DNA from: Pseudobacter ginsenosidimutans
GTDB taxonomy: Bacteria > Bacteroidota > Bacteroidia > Chitinophagales > Chitinophagaceae
Reading direction: 5' to 3'
Assembly (NCBI RefSeq): GCF_007970185.1
Contig: NZ_CP042431.1
Location: forward strand, 186,001 to 250,000
Length of the DNA stretch: 64,000 nucleotides
Part shown: in pieces, positions 1-8,038 of the stretch
Layout: each line of letters begins with the position of its first letter
Numbering within the stretch: position 1 is the first letter of the stretch
Notes under the pieces: generated by a model
What the model was told of the DNA's origin: nothing
The model's database searches: none
What the model saw: only the letters and a program-made list of their open reading frames with translations
Made by a program: the position numbers and the translations under genes

Positions 1-47
1 GAACATAATAGTTGATTTAAGTGCTTATTAAATAGAAAGACATTGAA

Positions 48-1091
48 TTATTCAGCGAGGGCTTTCCGGATAGTGGCAGCCGCCTGCAAGAGTGCTGTTT
101 GAACAGCAGGAATATTGGCGATGGGGTTCAGCAGGCCATAATCGTGGATCAGTCCCATATGCCTGGTGAGTGTTACGGGAACGCCTGCTTCATCCAGTTT
201 GCGGGCATAGGCTTCTCCTTCATCGCGCAGCACATCATTCTCGGCGGTCTGGATCAGTGCGGGTGGCAATCCTTTCAGCTGATCGATGCTTGCCTGTAAC
301 GGAGATGCATAGATGTCTTTTCGTTTTTTCAGATCCGGGAGATAATTATCCCAGAACCAGATCATCATATTCCTGGAGAGGAACCTGCCTTCTCCCAGTT
401 CTTTGTAGGAACCCGTTTCGAAATTGGCGTCTGTAACAGGCCAGAGCATCACCTGCAGTTTGATGGACGGGCCCTGTTTATCTTTTGCCATCAGTGCTAC
501 TGCTGCCGTCATGTTGCCGCCAACGCTATTCCCCACTATTGCAAGGTTCTTACCGTTAACGCCTATTTCCTGCCCGTGTTCAGCAACCCATTTTGTGGCG
601 GCATAGATCTGATTGATAGCTACCGGATATCTTGCTTCCGGTGATGGCGTATAATCCGGGAATACAGCTACAGCCCCGCTTGACACTACCAAATCCCTTA
701 CTATTCGCCTGTGTGTAGGATAATCTCCCAACACCCATCCGCCACCGTGTACATAAATAAACACTGGCGCACCTGCCTTTGCTCCTGCCGGTTTTGTGAT
801 ATGTACTTTTACCTGCACACCGTCCTGGGTGATGATTGCTTCCGATTCTTCGATACCGGAATAGTCTACCTGTACCGAGTTTTGCGCATCCGTCAATACC
901 TGCCTGGCATCTGCGGGGCTGAGCTGTTCAATTGGTTTACCTGTTCCCGAATTGAGCGCTTTCAGGAAGGCTCTTACGGGAAGGAATATGCGTGGATCGT
1001 TCTCTGCTTTTAATTTTTGCGACATGACCAGATTATTTGAGTAAAGGAATATTATGGCGCATAGGAATGCACCGGAAATTTTGAACTGCAT
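48..1091 (-). CDS. Secreted alpha/beta hydrolase (HSL-type esterase/lipase)
   Basis: This 347-residue protein is an alpha/beta-hydrolase of the hormone-sensitive-lipase branch and should hydrolyse short-chain carboxylic esters; the natural substrate is unknown. Residues 1-24 are a signal peptide, so it probably acts in the periplasm or outside the cell. The oxyanion-hole motif HGGGW is at 115-119 and the nucleophile motif GNSVGG at 187-192, giving Ser189. Asp286 and His316 are the likely remaining triad members. The length is normal for the family plus a leader of about 90 residues. It is followed on the same strand by unrelated small genes and has no clear operon partner. The fold assignment is confident; the substrate is not inferable. 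Confidence 0.9.
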   Translation of the reverse strand: MQFKISGAFLCAIIFLYSNNLVMSQKLKAENDPRIFLPVRAFLKALNSGTGKPIEQLSPADARQVLTDAQNSVQVDYSGIEESEAIITQDGVQVKVHITKPAGAKAGAPVFIYVHGGGWVLGDYPTHRRIVRDLVVSSGAVAVFPDYTPSPEARYPVAINQIYAATKWVAEHGQEIGVNGKNLAIVGNSVGGNMTAAVALMAKDKQGPSIKLQVMLWPVTDANFETGSYKELGEGRFLSRNMMIWFWDNYLPDLKKRKDIYASPLQASIDQLKGLPPALIQTAENDVLRDEGEAYARKLDEAGVPVTLTRHMGLIHDYGLLNPIANIPAVQTALLQAAATIRKALAE

Positions 1092-1117
1092 AAAAAATGA
1101 TTGGAACGAATGGAGAA

Positions 1118-1435
1118 TTATGGTTTGGGCGTAACGGGCTGGTACCGTAATTTCTTTGCCATTTCAAAATCCCAGTGCTGGGAGATGGCCTGTGAGGGAT
1201 CTACCACCAGTCCTTTTACTCCATGTGCCGATGAGATCGCATATACCACAGCGTTATCATCAGGTTTGCCAATCTCTTCAAAATTGTAGATGGCATCCAC
1301 ATGGAATTCATCCGGGTTGAGCCGCATGTCCAGGTCGCTGCAATAGAGGCAGAAAGGTTCTGCATCGAATTCCGCCTGATAGCCTTTTTCCCTGAGCTCG
1401 GAAACGGCATCAGTGAGTGATTCAAACTTTTGCAT
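1118..1435 (-). CDS. Small conserved Bacteroidota protein (often mislabelled PRPP synthetase)
   Basis: A 105-residue soluble protein without signal peptide or membrane segment. The pattern of a start-proximal 'sl-a---L---GY---F', a central LNPDEFHVDAIYNFE and the following AVVYAISS and HGVKGLVVD segments matches a small family I know from many Bacteroidota genomes. There it is commonly annotated 'phosphoribosylpyrophosphate synthetase', although it is far too short and has no PRPP-binding motif. Its role is unknown. It lies 26 bp upstream of the esterase gene on the same strand, so co-transcription is possible. I am confident that it is a real gene and do not support an enzymatic name. Confidence 0.8.
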   Translation of the reverse strand: MQKFESLTDAVSELREKGYQAEFDAEPFCLYCSDLDMRLNPDEFHVDAIYNFEEIGKPDDNAVVYAISSAHGVKGLVVDPSQAISQHWDFEMAKKLRYQPVTPKP

Positions 1436-1894
1436 ACAAAAGATTTTAAGTGTTAAAAGATGTATGTAGGATCAGAACAGGTTTTCCGGATTGCCGGGAG
1501 AAACATTTATTTCCGTATACACAGGAATATAATCTTCCATTCTGAGTCCCTGGTCAAGGAACTCGCTTCCTTCCGTACTGCTGTGTGGTGGTTGGTGTTT
1601 ATGGATGTCCGGGATATCAGTGGTAACCGTACTGACTCTCAGGTTCAGTTTGAATGGATGGATGAAAGAGAAATTCATGGTTATAGATTGAATAGTGAAT
1701 AATCGGGGGACGAAAAAAAATGGTATGCTGCCTGTTGATTTGCCGTGTTGTTGACCGGTTTTCGCAGGGATCATGCGCCGGCGTAGGGAGATCCAGGTGC
1801 ACGAACAGGTGGAAAGTGCACTCCCGTTACAACCGCCTCGGCAAGCTGTCACCCGTCGTCTTCGTTTCAACAGCCAGCATACCAGGTGGTGTTC
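1436..1894. other. Region between two genes, with one doubtful small frame
   Basis: This 459-bp stretch separates the small conserved protein from the oxidoreductase gene. The only candidate gene is a 68-codon frame on the minus strand at 1472-1678. I see no convincing hairpin terminator or repeat in it. Confidence 0.5.
1472..1678 (-). CDS. Doubtful small ORF, 68 residues
   Basis: The frame begins at an ATG at 1678 and encodes a 68-residue peptide without cysteines, signal peptide or membrane segment. The C-terminal half is acidic and reads like ordinary protein. Upstream of this ATG the frame continues open but turns arginine- and cysteine-rich, which looks non-coding. No relative is recognised. 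It is kept only because it would otherwise leave 459 bp empty on a densely coding strand. Confidence 0.25.
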   Translation of the reverse strand: MNFSFIHPFKLNLRVSTVTTDIPDIHKHQPPHSSTEGSEFLDQGLRMEDYIPVYTEINVSPGNPENLF

Positions 1895-2650
1895 TTAAGC
1901 GCCAGCGGGTTGTGCGGCCAGCCATGTTTCGAAGTTCACAGAACCCAGTCTGGCAGCGCCTGCAGGCACCAGTGATGTTTCAGTGATCTGTGCACCGTAA
2001 TAGCGGGCATCTGTGTTGGGCACCACTTTGCGGGGATCGTTCAGTCCTTTGAGGTAGCGGTGTACCAGCTCGGGCATGTTGAAACGTTCCGGTCCAGCAA
2101 TTTCAATGATGCCATTGGCAGGAGTTTGCAGCGCGGCTTCAGCAACAAATCCCGCAACATTTTCGGCAGCAATGGGCTGGAATTTCACGTTGGAGATATG
2201 GACCAGTTCTCCGTCTGTAGCTACCTGCGCAATGCCTCCGATGAATTCGAAGAATTGCGTGCTGCGCACGATGGTATAAGGCACACCTGATTTTCTGATC
2301 AGGTCTTCCTGCACCAGTTTGGCGCGCATGTAACCACTGTCCTGCATCAGGTCAACTCCCACAATGGAGAGGGCAACATGATGTTTTACACCTGCATTGA
2401 TCTCTGCAGCCAGCAGGTTACTGCCGGCAGTCTGGAAGAATTCCAAAACAGCTTTGTCTTCAAAGGAAGGGGAGTTCGCAAGATCCACTACAACATCGGT
2501 ATCGGTCATGGCTTCAGCCAATCCTTCACCGGTGATGGTATTGATGCCGGTTGCCGGAGAAGCAGCGATCACCTGGTGGCCCAGCTGACGAAGTTTGGCT
2601 ACTACTTTAGATCCGATGAGGCCAGAGCCTCCGATGACTACGATTTTCAT
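1895..2650 (-). CDS. NmrA-like SDR family NAD(P)-binding oxidoreductase
   Basis: A 251-residue atypical short-chain dehydrogenase of the NmrA/NAD(P)-binding group. The Rossmann glycine motif GGSGLIGS is at residues 7-14, and a YxxxK pair is present at Tyr107/Lys111. It may therefore be a genuine reductase or a redox sensor; the substrate is unknown. It is cytosolic, with no signal peptide. The gene follows the sigma-54 activator gene (2812-5442) on the same strand after a 161-bp gap. That gap holds a -24/-12 promoter-like sequence about 42-57 bp before the start codon and a palindrome further up. I infer that this gene is the main target of the neighbouring activator. The family call is firm; the role is open. 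Confidence 0.85.
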   Translation of the reverse strand: MKIVVIGGSGLIGSKVVAKLRQLGHQVIAASPATGINTITGEGLAEAMTDTDVVVDLANSPSFEDKAVLEFFQTAGSNLLAAEINAGVKHHVALSIVGVDLMQDSGYMRAKLVQEDLIRKSGVPYTIVRSTQFFEFIGGIAQVATDGELVHISNVKFQPIAAENVAGFVAEAALQTPANGIIEIAGPERFNMPELVHRYLKGLNDPRKVVPNTDARYYGAQITETSLVPAGAARLGSVNFETWLAAQPAGA

Positions 2651-2690
2651 AATTCGACTTTTTTTAAGATTACATTTTCATCCTAATAGA

Positions 2691-2707
2691 GGCCAATTAA
2701 ATGCCAA
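2691..2707 (-). promoter_or_regulatory. Predicted sigma-54 (-24/-12) promoter of the SDR gene
   Basis: Read on the minus strand the site is TTGGCATTTAATTGGCC. It carries TGGCA at the -24 element and GC at the -12 element with the GG-to-GC spacing required of sigma-54 promoters; the -12 box has TGGC rather than TTGC. Transcription would start near 2680, leaving a leader of about 30 nt before the SDR start codon at 2650. The adjacent gene encodes a sigma-54 activator, which strengthens the call. Confidence 0.55.
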
Positions 2708-2772
2708 ACCGTTAATCATCTAATTATCAAACCTATACATCAAAACAGCCCTGCTAAAAATCACTATATTCA

Positions 2773-2794
2773 GTGAAAGCACGGAATCTTTCAC
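2773..2794. promoter_or_regulatory. Candidate activator binding site (inverted repeat) upstream of the sigma-54 promoter
   Basis: GTGAAAG and CTTTCAC form a perfect 7-bp inverted repeat with an 8-bp spacer. A direct repeat, ATATTCAG, flanks it on both sides (2767-2774 and 2796-2803 approximately). The centre lies about 104 bp upstream of the predicted start site. This is the usual distance for the upstream activating sequence of a bacterial enhancer-binding protein with a Fis-type HTH. Confidence 0.45.
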
Positions 2795-2811
2795 CATATT
2801 CAGGGATATGA

Positions 2812-5442
2812 TCAGGCGAAATAATCCGCTTTGGTAATTTTCAGTTTTTTCATTTTTGAATGGAGAGTATTGCCGGGGACTTTGAGGATCTCTGCTGCGC
2901 CGCCTGCGCCGGAGATCTTACCTGAACAGCGTTTCAACACTTCGATTATATATCCCCGTTCTATTTCCTCCAGCGGCAGGTTGGCAATCTGTGCCAACTC
3001 CGGTTTATCGGCGCCGTTATGTTTGGGAATGAAAACATCGCGGAGTTGTCCATCTGTTGTGAGCAGTACGCTGCGCTCTATCAGGTGCTCCAGTTCACGC
3101 ACATTGCCGGGCCAGGTGTAAGCGCGTAATTGTTGCAATACTTTGGGCGCTACTTTCCTGATCCTTCTGCCGGTGTTCTTGCTGAATTTTTCTATGAAGA
3201 AATGAGTGAGTGGTTCGATGTCTTCCATTCTGTCTCGCAGTGGTGGCAGTACGATGGGGAATACATTTAGACGGAAATAAAGATCAGCGCGGAATCGTCC
3301 GGCTTTCACTTCTTCTTCCAGGTTGCGGTTGGTGGCCGCGATCAGTCTCACATCGATCTTGATCGTTTGCTTCCCTCCCAGCCTTTCCAGCTCACGTTCC
3401 TGGATCACGCGCAAGAGTTTAGCCTGCGCTTCCAGTGGCAGCTCTCCTATTTCATCCAGGAATAATGTACTGTGATTGGCGAGCTCGAATTTGCCGATGC
3501 GCCTGTCGATAGCGCCGGTGAAGGCGCCGCGCTCATGGCCGAAGAGCTCGCTCTCGATGAGGTTGGCGGGAAGGGCAGCGCAGTTGACCTTGATCATCAG
3601 TTTCTCTTTTCGCGGCGAAGCATTGTGCAGGGCTCTTGCAATCAGTTCCTTGCCGGTACCCGTTTCGCCGAGCACCAATACTGTAGTGCCCGAGTCCGCC
3701 ACCAGCGACATCAATCTGTACACATCCTGCATGGCAGCTGCATTGCCGATGATCTCGGAGAAGTTGTAGATATTCCTGATCTGTTCTTTGAGGTAGAGGT
3801 TTTCCTGTTCCAGTTGTTTTTTATAGGCCAGGAGTTTTTCATTGGCGAGAATATTGGCAATGGCGACGGAGATCTGCGCGCAGATGCCTTTGAGTACGAG
3901 TTGGCTGAGCCAGTCGGCCAGCAGCCAGATAGTGCCGATGATCTTATCGCCCGCAACCAGGGGAAGACTGTGCATATTCCTCAGTCCCGTGGTCTGCCAT
4001 AGTTTCGCATAGGTATTGCCGCTATTGATCTCCTCCTCCACGTTGAACATTACCCCTTCTGTGCTGGCGAGTACTTTCGCAGTATATGGTTCATCGGATG
4101 TGATGAGGTGATTGGAGAGCTCATCGAAGAGGATACCTGCATTCTCAAACAATGTTCTATCGAACATGAATGGACGAAGATGGATGCCATCTTCATCAAA
4201 CACCCTGATCATGGCCAGTTTGGTGTGCATGATCTTATCGAACACGCGGAATATGGCAGTTTCCAGTTCCGGTTTTGTTTTCACCAACGCAATATCCTTA
4301 CTGAAATCCAGCAGGAATGCCTGCTCCTGTTGTGTATTCACGATCTGTTCATTGGCCATGATATTGGCCATGGCAATGGAGATCTGTGAGCAGATGCCTT
4401 GCAGTAATTGAATATTGATCTCATCAATGCCGAGCCATAAAATACCCAGATTGGTTTCGCCTTGGTGTAAACGGATACCAACAATTGTTTTATGTCCGAT
4501 CTTTTTCCAGAAATGTAAATAGCTGGAGCTGATGCCGCGCTGGATCTCCCGCTCAACACTGAACAATAAAGGGATATAGCTATCCAGCACGCGGTTCTGC
4601 AATCCATCGTTGATGGGAAAACTGGTGGAGATCATTTCTTCCAGATCCGCATTGCCTGATTGCGCGAGTTGCTGATCGTAGATATAAGCGCTAAGTGTTT
4701 CACCATCTTCATTGATCTTTCTGATCACATAGCCGCGTTGTGCGTTGAGCTTGTAGAGGGCGGTGTGTACGGCGTTTGCGAGTTGCTCCCGGGTTCTGAC
4801 CATGGCGATCTCGCTGCAGAAATCGAGGAGGAATGATTTTTCTTTTTCCTTATCCAGGATCTCTTCGTTCCTGATGATATTGGCGATGGCGGAGGAGAGC
4901 TGTGGCGTGATGCCTTTGATGATGCTGCGGAATTCATCCGTGAAACTGTTATCGCGGTCTGAGTAGATATGGATAAAGCCCATCGGTTTTTCTTTGTTCA
5001 TGATTTTTGTCATGAGGATCTCTTTAACGCCGGCGCTGTGGTTCACGCGGAGGAAGGCGGGGCTTTGCGGTAGGTCCATCACCTCTTCAAGCAAAAAGGA
5101 TATTGGGCCGTCTGCTTCCAGTACGGATTGGATCCAGGGATCGTTGAGCGAAAAATGAAAATCCACCATTTCCTGGTAACGGGCATGTGTTCTGATGGGA
5201 GATGATGTATTGTCCAGGAGGAAGGGTGTGTACGTTTCATCCTTTGCCTCGATGAGTGTGACGATGGTATGCGTGAAATAGAACAGACTTTTGATCCGTT
5301 TGGAGAAAAGGATGAGGAGATCGTTTTTGTCCCGCACGCGTGTGATGTCATTGCCGAGGTCCAATAAAACCTGCCGCTCCTGTTCGAGTGTGAGAACAGA
5401 AGGTATGGGCAATTCCGGGGAGAGGGATTTTGCCTTTTTCAT
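2812..5442 (-). CDS. Sigma-54-dependent transcriptional activator with three GAF domains
   Basis: An 876-residue enhancer-binding protein that remodels RNA polymerase-sigma-54 by ATP hydrolysis. Three GAF-like sensory modules span about 20-195, 200-365 and 372-535. Each ends in a near-repeat of the form 'QIS-A-ANI-ANE', pointing to internal triplication. A short coiled linker follows. The AAA+ domain has Walker A GETGTGKE at 592-599, an intact GAFTGA loop at 639-644 that contacts sigma-54, and Walker B with core LFLDEIGEL at 660-668. The C-terminus (about 830-876) is a Fis-type HTH. No receiver domain is present, so it senses a ligand through GAF rather than phosphorylation. It probably controls the downstream SDR gene. 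Confidence 0.95.
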   Translation of the reverse strand: MKKAKSLSPELPIPSVLTLEQERQVLLDLGNDITRVRDKNDLLILFSKRIKSLFYFTHTIVTLIEAKDETYTPFLLDNTSSPIRTHARYQEMVDFHFSLNDPWIQSVLEADGPISFLLEEVMDLPQSPAFLRVNHSAGVKEILMTKIMNKEKPMGFIHIYSDRDNSFTDEFRSIIKGITPQLSSAIANIIRNEEILDKEKEKSFLLDFCSEIAMVRTREQLANAVHTALYKLNAQRGYVIRKINEDGETLSAYIYDQQLAQSGNADLEEMISTSFPINDGLQNRVLDSYIPLLFSVEREIQRGISSSYLHFWKKIGHKTIVGIRLHQGETNLGILWLGIDEINIQLLQGICSQISIAMANIMANEQIVNTQQEQAFLLDFSKDIALVKTKPELETAIFRVFDKIMHTKLAMIRVFDEDGIHLRPFMFDRTLFENAGILFDELSNHLITSDEPYTAKVLASTEGVMFNVEEEINSGNTYAKLWQTTGLRNMHSLPLVAGDKIIGTIWLLADWLSQLVLKGICAQISVAIANILANEKLLAYKKQLEQENLYLKEQIRNIYNFSEIIGNAAAMQDVYRLMSLVADSGTTVLVLGETGTGKELIARALHNASPRKEKLMIKVNCAALPANLIESELFGHERGAFTGAIDRRIGKFELANHSTLFLDEIGELPLEAQAKLLRVIQERELERLGGKQTIKIDVRLIAATNRNLEEEVKAGRFRADLYFRLNVFPIVLPPLRDRMEDIEPLTHFFIEKFSKNTGRRIRKVAPKVLQQLRAYTWPGNVRELEHLIERSVLLTTDGQLRDVFIPKHNGADKPELAQIANLPLEEIERGYIIEVLKRCSGKISGAGGAAEILKVPGNTLHSKMKKLKITKADYFA

Positions 5443-5543
5443 GAGTAATAAAAGTTGGGGGACTTTTGAGGAGACAAAGGTAGGGAAAATAAAGGTTAGA
5501 CGGTGAAAGGTAACCCAATACTGAAAAAAATCGGTGTGTGATC

Positions 5544-5557
5544 GGGTGAATTCACCC
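5544..5557. promoter_or_regulatory. Perfect 14-bp palindrome upstream of the activator gene
   Basis: GGGTGAATTCACCC is fully self-complementary and lies about 100 bp upstream of the activator start codon at 5442. It is followed on the plus strand by six T residues. It could be an operator for autoregulation, or a short terminator of leftward-facing leakage. No loop is possible in the hairpin without unpairing the centre, which favours a protein-binding site. Confidence 0.35.
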
Positions 5558-5766
5558 TTTTTTCATGATCAGCGTAACCACCTGCAGTTATGCATTTATG
5601 CTCAATGAATTGCGGTTTTTGTCTTTTCGTTTGTCCTTTATCGTTATCATCATTTTTTTACAAATTTTCCCGATTGCGTAAGTACCGTTACAGCATATGA
5701 CCCGTTATAATGATACGGGCAACCATTAAGCATCCTTTATTGAACCTTTTCTGCTTAGTACAGATG

Positions 5767-5781
5767 CCGGTAAACTACCGG
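5767..5781 (+). promoter_or_regulatory. Leader hairpin before ECF sigma gene
   Basis: CCGGTA and TACCGG form a perfect 6-bp stem with a three-base loop, ending 37 bp before the sigma gene start at 5819. It lies in the predicted 5' leader or promoter and may be an operator or RNA hairpin. Confidence 0.3.
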
Positions 5782-5818
5782 TGTGTGTACTTTAAGACAT
5801 TAAACAACTAATCATGCT

Positions 5819-6361
5819 ATGATCACAGTTTCCCAACCTAACGGAGATGAACCCATCTCCTCGTGTGCCCCGAAGCTCTTGTTTGAAAAGCTCTGGGTAT
5901 TCCTGGTAGATTATGCGATTAAGTATACAAAGGATGAAGAGGATGCAAGAGATATTGTTTCAACAGTGTTTGTAAAGCTATTGAACACAAAGCGAACATT
6001 TCCAACCTTCGAGGATGGAAAAGCATACCTGTACGTTTCAGTAAGGAATGCTTGTTATGATTACCTGGTCAAAGCTAAAAAGGATAAAAAGCACAGTACA
6101 CAATTTTCTTATCTCGCATACACAGCAGCCGATGATGAGTTGCTCGCCCTTCACAAAACTTCCATCTCCGATCAACACCTGCAGAAAGTACTCTCCACTT
6201 TATCAGAAAAGGATAAATTCTTCCTGGACTGTTGTTTAGACAATACTTTGTCGATGGCTGAAGTGGCCATTAAGACCGGCCATACCCTCAAGGGCGCGTA
6301 CAATAAGAAATCCCTCCTGCTTCAAGACCTCAGGAATAAGCTTACAAAATACAGGCTCTAA
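5819..6361 (+). CDS. RNA polymerase ECF sigma factor (FecI-like, Bacteroidota type)
   Basis: A 180-residue sigma-70 family factor with region 2 at about 20-90, including the region-2.2 helix around DEEDARDIVSTVFVKLL and the region-2.3/2.4 segment around AYLYVSVRNACYDYLV. A divergent region 4 covers about 115-175. It is the first gene of a sigma/FecR/FecR-like/TonB-receptor series on the plus strand, the standard cell-surface signalling order in Bacteroidota. The receptor senses a ligand, FecR transmits the signal, and this factor drives transcription. A structured 112-bp gap separates it from the fecR gene. The start ATG is preceded by no clear Shine-Dalgarno site, as is usual here. Confidence 0.88.
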   Translation: MITVSQPNGDEPISSCAPKLLFEKLWVFLVDYAIKYTKDEEDARDIVSTVFVKLLNTKRTFPTFEDGKAYLYVSVRNACYDYLVKAKKDKKHSTQFSYLAYTAADDELLALHKTSISDQHLQKVLSTLSEKDKFFLDCCLDNTLSMAEVAIKTGHTLKGAYNKKSLLLQDLRNKLTKYRL

Positions 6362-6397
6362 GTCACACACTGATCCTGACAATTAACCACTTAGTTG

Positions 6398-6446
6398 TTC
6401 CGGAAAAATAATCTCATCAAATGCCTATAAAAACTGGCATTCCGGA
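6398..6446 (+). promoter_or_regulatory. Two-part hairpin between sigma and FecR genes
   Basis: An outer stem TTCCGGAA/TTCCGG(A) encloses an inner stem AATGCC/GGCATT with loop TATAAAAACT. It ends 36 bp before the FecR start codon. There is no T-run, so I read it as a leader or processing structure that could uncouple sigma and anti-sigma expression rather than a terminator. Confidence 0.4.
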
Positions 6447-6482
6447 GTTGTATACAACAGGAATACATAAAAATTGGGCTAT

Positions 6483-7553
6483 ATGCAAAACGAATTACTC
6501 GGGGAGATCCGGTTAAAGATCAGCGCCGGTACAGCCTCTGCAGCCGAGCTGCAGCTTTGGGAAGAATGGATCAGCCAGCCGCATATCCAGTCGCAGCAAT
6601 TCGTGAGCGAAGAAGAAATTGAGCAAAGGCTCAGGATCGATATGGCAAAACCGGACTGGGAAAGTTTCCTGGAACAACAGAAGCATAACCTTATCCATTA
6701 TGAAGAAACAGGGATGGCCCAACCAAACAACTCCGATGCTTTGTTGAGACGGACGCTTCCCGGCCGGCCAGCCAGAAATCTGACAGTTAAGTTGATAGCA
6801 GCCATTATCATCGGCATTATATTGTCAACGGCCGCCTACCTGAGCATCAGAAAAAAGGAGAAGGAAACCCATCTCCTGGCAGTTGTGGAATATAAGACCA
6901 TCTATAGCCCAGTAGGCAAGACAACTGAATATACCCTTCCGGACGGATCGAAGGTTTGGTTGAACACGAATACCACCCTGCGCTATCCCGAAAAATTCAC
7001 TGATTGTAACCGGAAGGTTGAATTGAATGGCGAGGCTTATTTCGATGTGGTAAAGGATGAAGAGCGGCCTTTTATTGTTTTGACAGACAGCAGCGAAACC
7101 CGTGTATTGGGCACCAGGTTCAATGTGGATGCTTATAAAGGATCCGGGATACTGAAAGTAGCATTGCTGGAAGGCGCTGTGCTGGTTGGAAAGCGAGATG
7201 AATCAGTTCCCAACAAACTAGAACCCGGAGAACAAATGGTATTCAACAACGGTAGTTTCAGCGTTGAAAAAATGAGTAAGCCGGAAGAGACGACCGCCTG
7301 GCAAAGAGATTCATTTGCATTCGACCAGGCAAGACTGGCTGATATCATGCATAAGCTGGCGCAGTATTACAATTTCAATGTACAAATTGATAAGGAGATA
7401 GAGAACGACAGGTATACTGTAGGTGTAACCGAAAGATCCGTACCTGTTAATCTTATCCTCAGAGGCCTTGCAAGAACAAAAGGATTCAGGATCTATCCAG
7501 AGAAGAATTCAATCTCCCCCGGAGAAACCATTATGATATTGAAGAATGAGTAA
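6483..7553 (+). CDS. FecR-family anti-sigma factor
   Basis: A 356-residue inner-membrane anti-sigma factor/signal transducer. The cytoplasmic N-terminal domain (1-95) carries the helical sigma-binding segment with a tryptophan pair near 26-29. A single membrane segment spans 101-122. The periplasmic FecR domain follows, with hallmarks LPDGSKVWLNTNTTLRYP, GEAYFDVVKDEERPF and VLGTRFNVDAY. The C-terminal STN-like DUF4974 domain is at about 265-356. I chose the ATG at 6483 over an in-frame TTG nine bases earlier because it gives the usual FecR N-terminus. It should restrain the sigma factor of 5819-6361 until the TonB receptor signals. Confidence 0.92.
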   Translation: MQNELLGEIRLKISAGTASAAELQLWEEWISQPHIQSQQFVSEEEIEQRLRIDMAKPDWESFLEQQKHNLIHYEETGMAQPNNSDALLRRTLPGRPARNLTVKLIAAIIIGIILSTAAYLSIRKKEKETHLLAVVEYKTIYSPVGKTTEYTLPDGSKVWLNTNTTLRYPEKFTDCNRKVELNGEAYFDVVKDEERPFIVLTDSSETRVLGTRFNVDAYKGSGILKVALLEGAVLVGKRDESVPNKLEPGEQMVFNNGSFSVEKMSKPEETTAWQRDSFAFDQARLADIMHKLAQYYNFNVQIDKEIENDRYTVGVTERSVPVNLILRGLARTKGFRIYPEKNSISPGETIMILKNE

Positions 7554-8038
7554 AGCTTACTACTCATCAGGCGCTTCACAGATCGAAATTATTGGAAGCC
7601 GTTACCATTAGACCTCCTATTTAAGTTTTTGGATGCCGGACCACCGCTTGGGTGGCCGGCATATTAGTTTTGTTTAAAAAAATTTCTAAACTCGGTAAAA
7701 CGTTAAACAAATCTGCGTTACTTTTCTCTGATTTGTCCGTTTTATATTCGAATCAATCTAGTTAAATCTTACAAACATTTGTTATTTCAGCAAATCTGAA
7801 ATACTCCTCCCATTAGACAAGGTACTTTTTCATTTGACTGCCGTTAATATTACGGGCAGATATTGCAATTTCATTGAATAATCAAGTCCTCTAATTACAT
7901 CATTCTACTTTATTTCCTAAAAACTTTTATTAACTAAAAGGATCGAAAAAATCTTTGCCCTGGCCTGTGACTCCAGACCAGGAACAGGGATCTGCTATGC
8001 AATTCAATCAAAGTAAGAAACGCGTAAAAATTACTTAA
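7554..8038. other. AT-rich intergenic region between the two FecR-type genes
   Basis: This 485-bp gap is visibly AT-rich and carries no gene. Besides the terminator at 7633-7662 it has a bulged inverted repeat (CTGCC...GGCAG, about 7841-7861). It also has a nested hairpin with arms CCCTG/CAGGG about 50 bp before the next start codon. The second FecR-like gene therefore probably has its own promoter here. Confidence 0.55.
7633..7662 (+). terminator. Intrinsic terminator after fecR
   Basis: The GC-rich stem ATGCCGG-a-CCACC / GGTGG-CCGGCAT has one bulged base and loop GCTTG. It is followed by a T-rich tract (ATTAGTTTTGTTT). It lies 80 bp after the FecR stop codon and should end the sigma-fecR transcript. 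Confidence 0.75.

Larger units (their letters stand above)
5443..5818. other. Divergent promoter region between sigma-54 activator and ECF sigma gene
   Basis: These 376 bp separate two divergent regulators and contain no gene. They hold the palindrome at 5544-5557 followed by a T-run, a weak hairpin CCCGT/ACGGG at about 5701-5721, and the small perfect hairpin at 5767-5781. The centre is AT-rich, as expected for two divergent promoters. Confidence 0.6.

Noticed and set aside
1118-1435. Phosphoribosylpyrophosphate synthetase
   Set aside because: The name is attached to this small family in databases as I recall, but 105 residues cannot hold the enzyme and the PRPP loop is missing.
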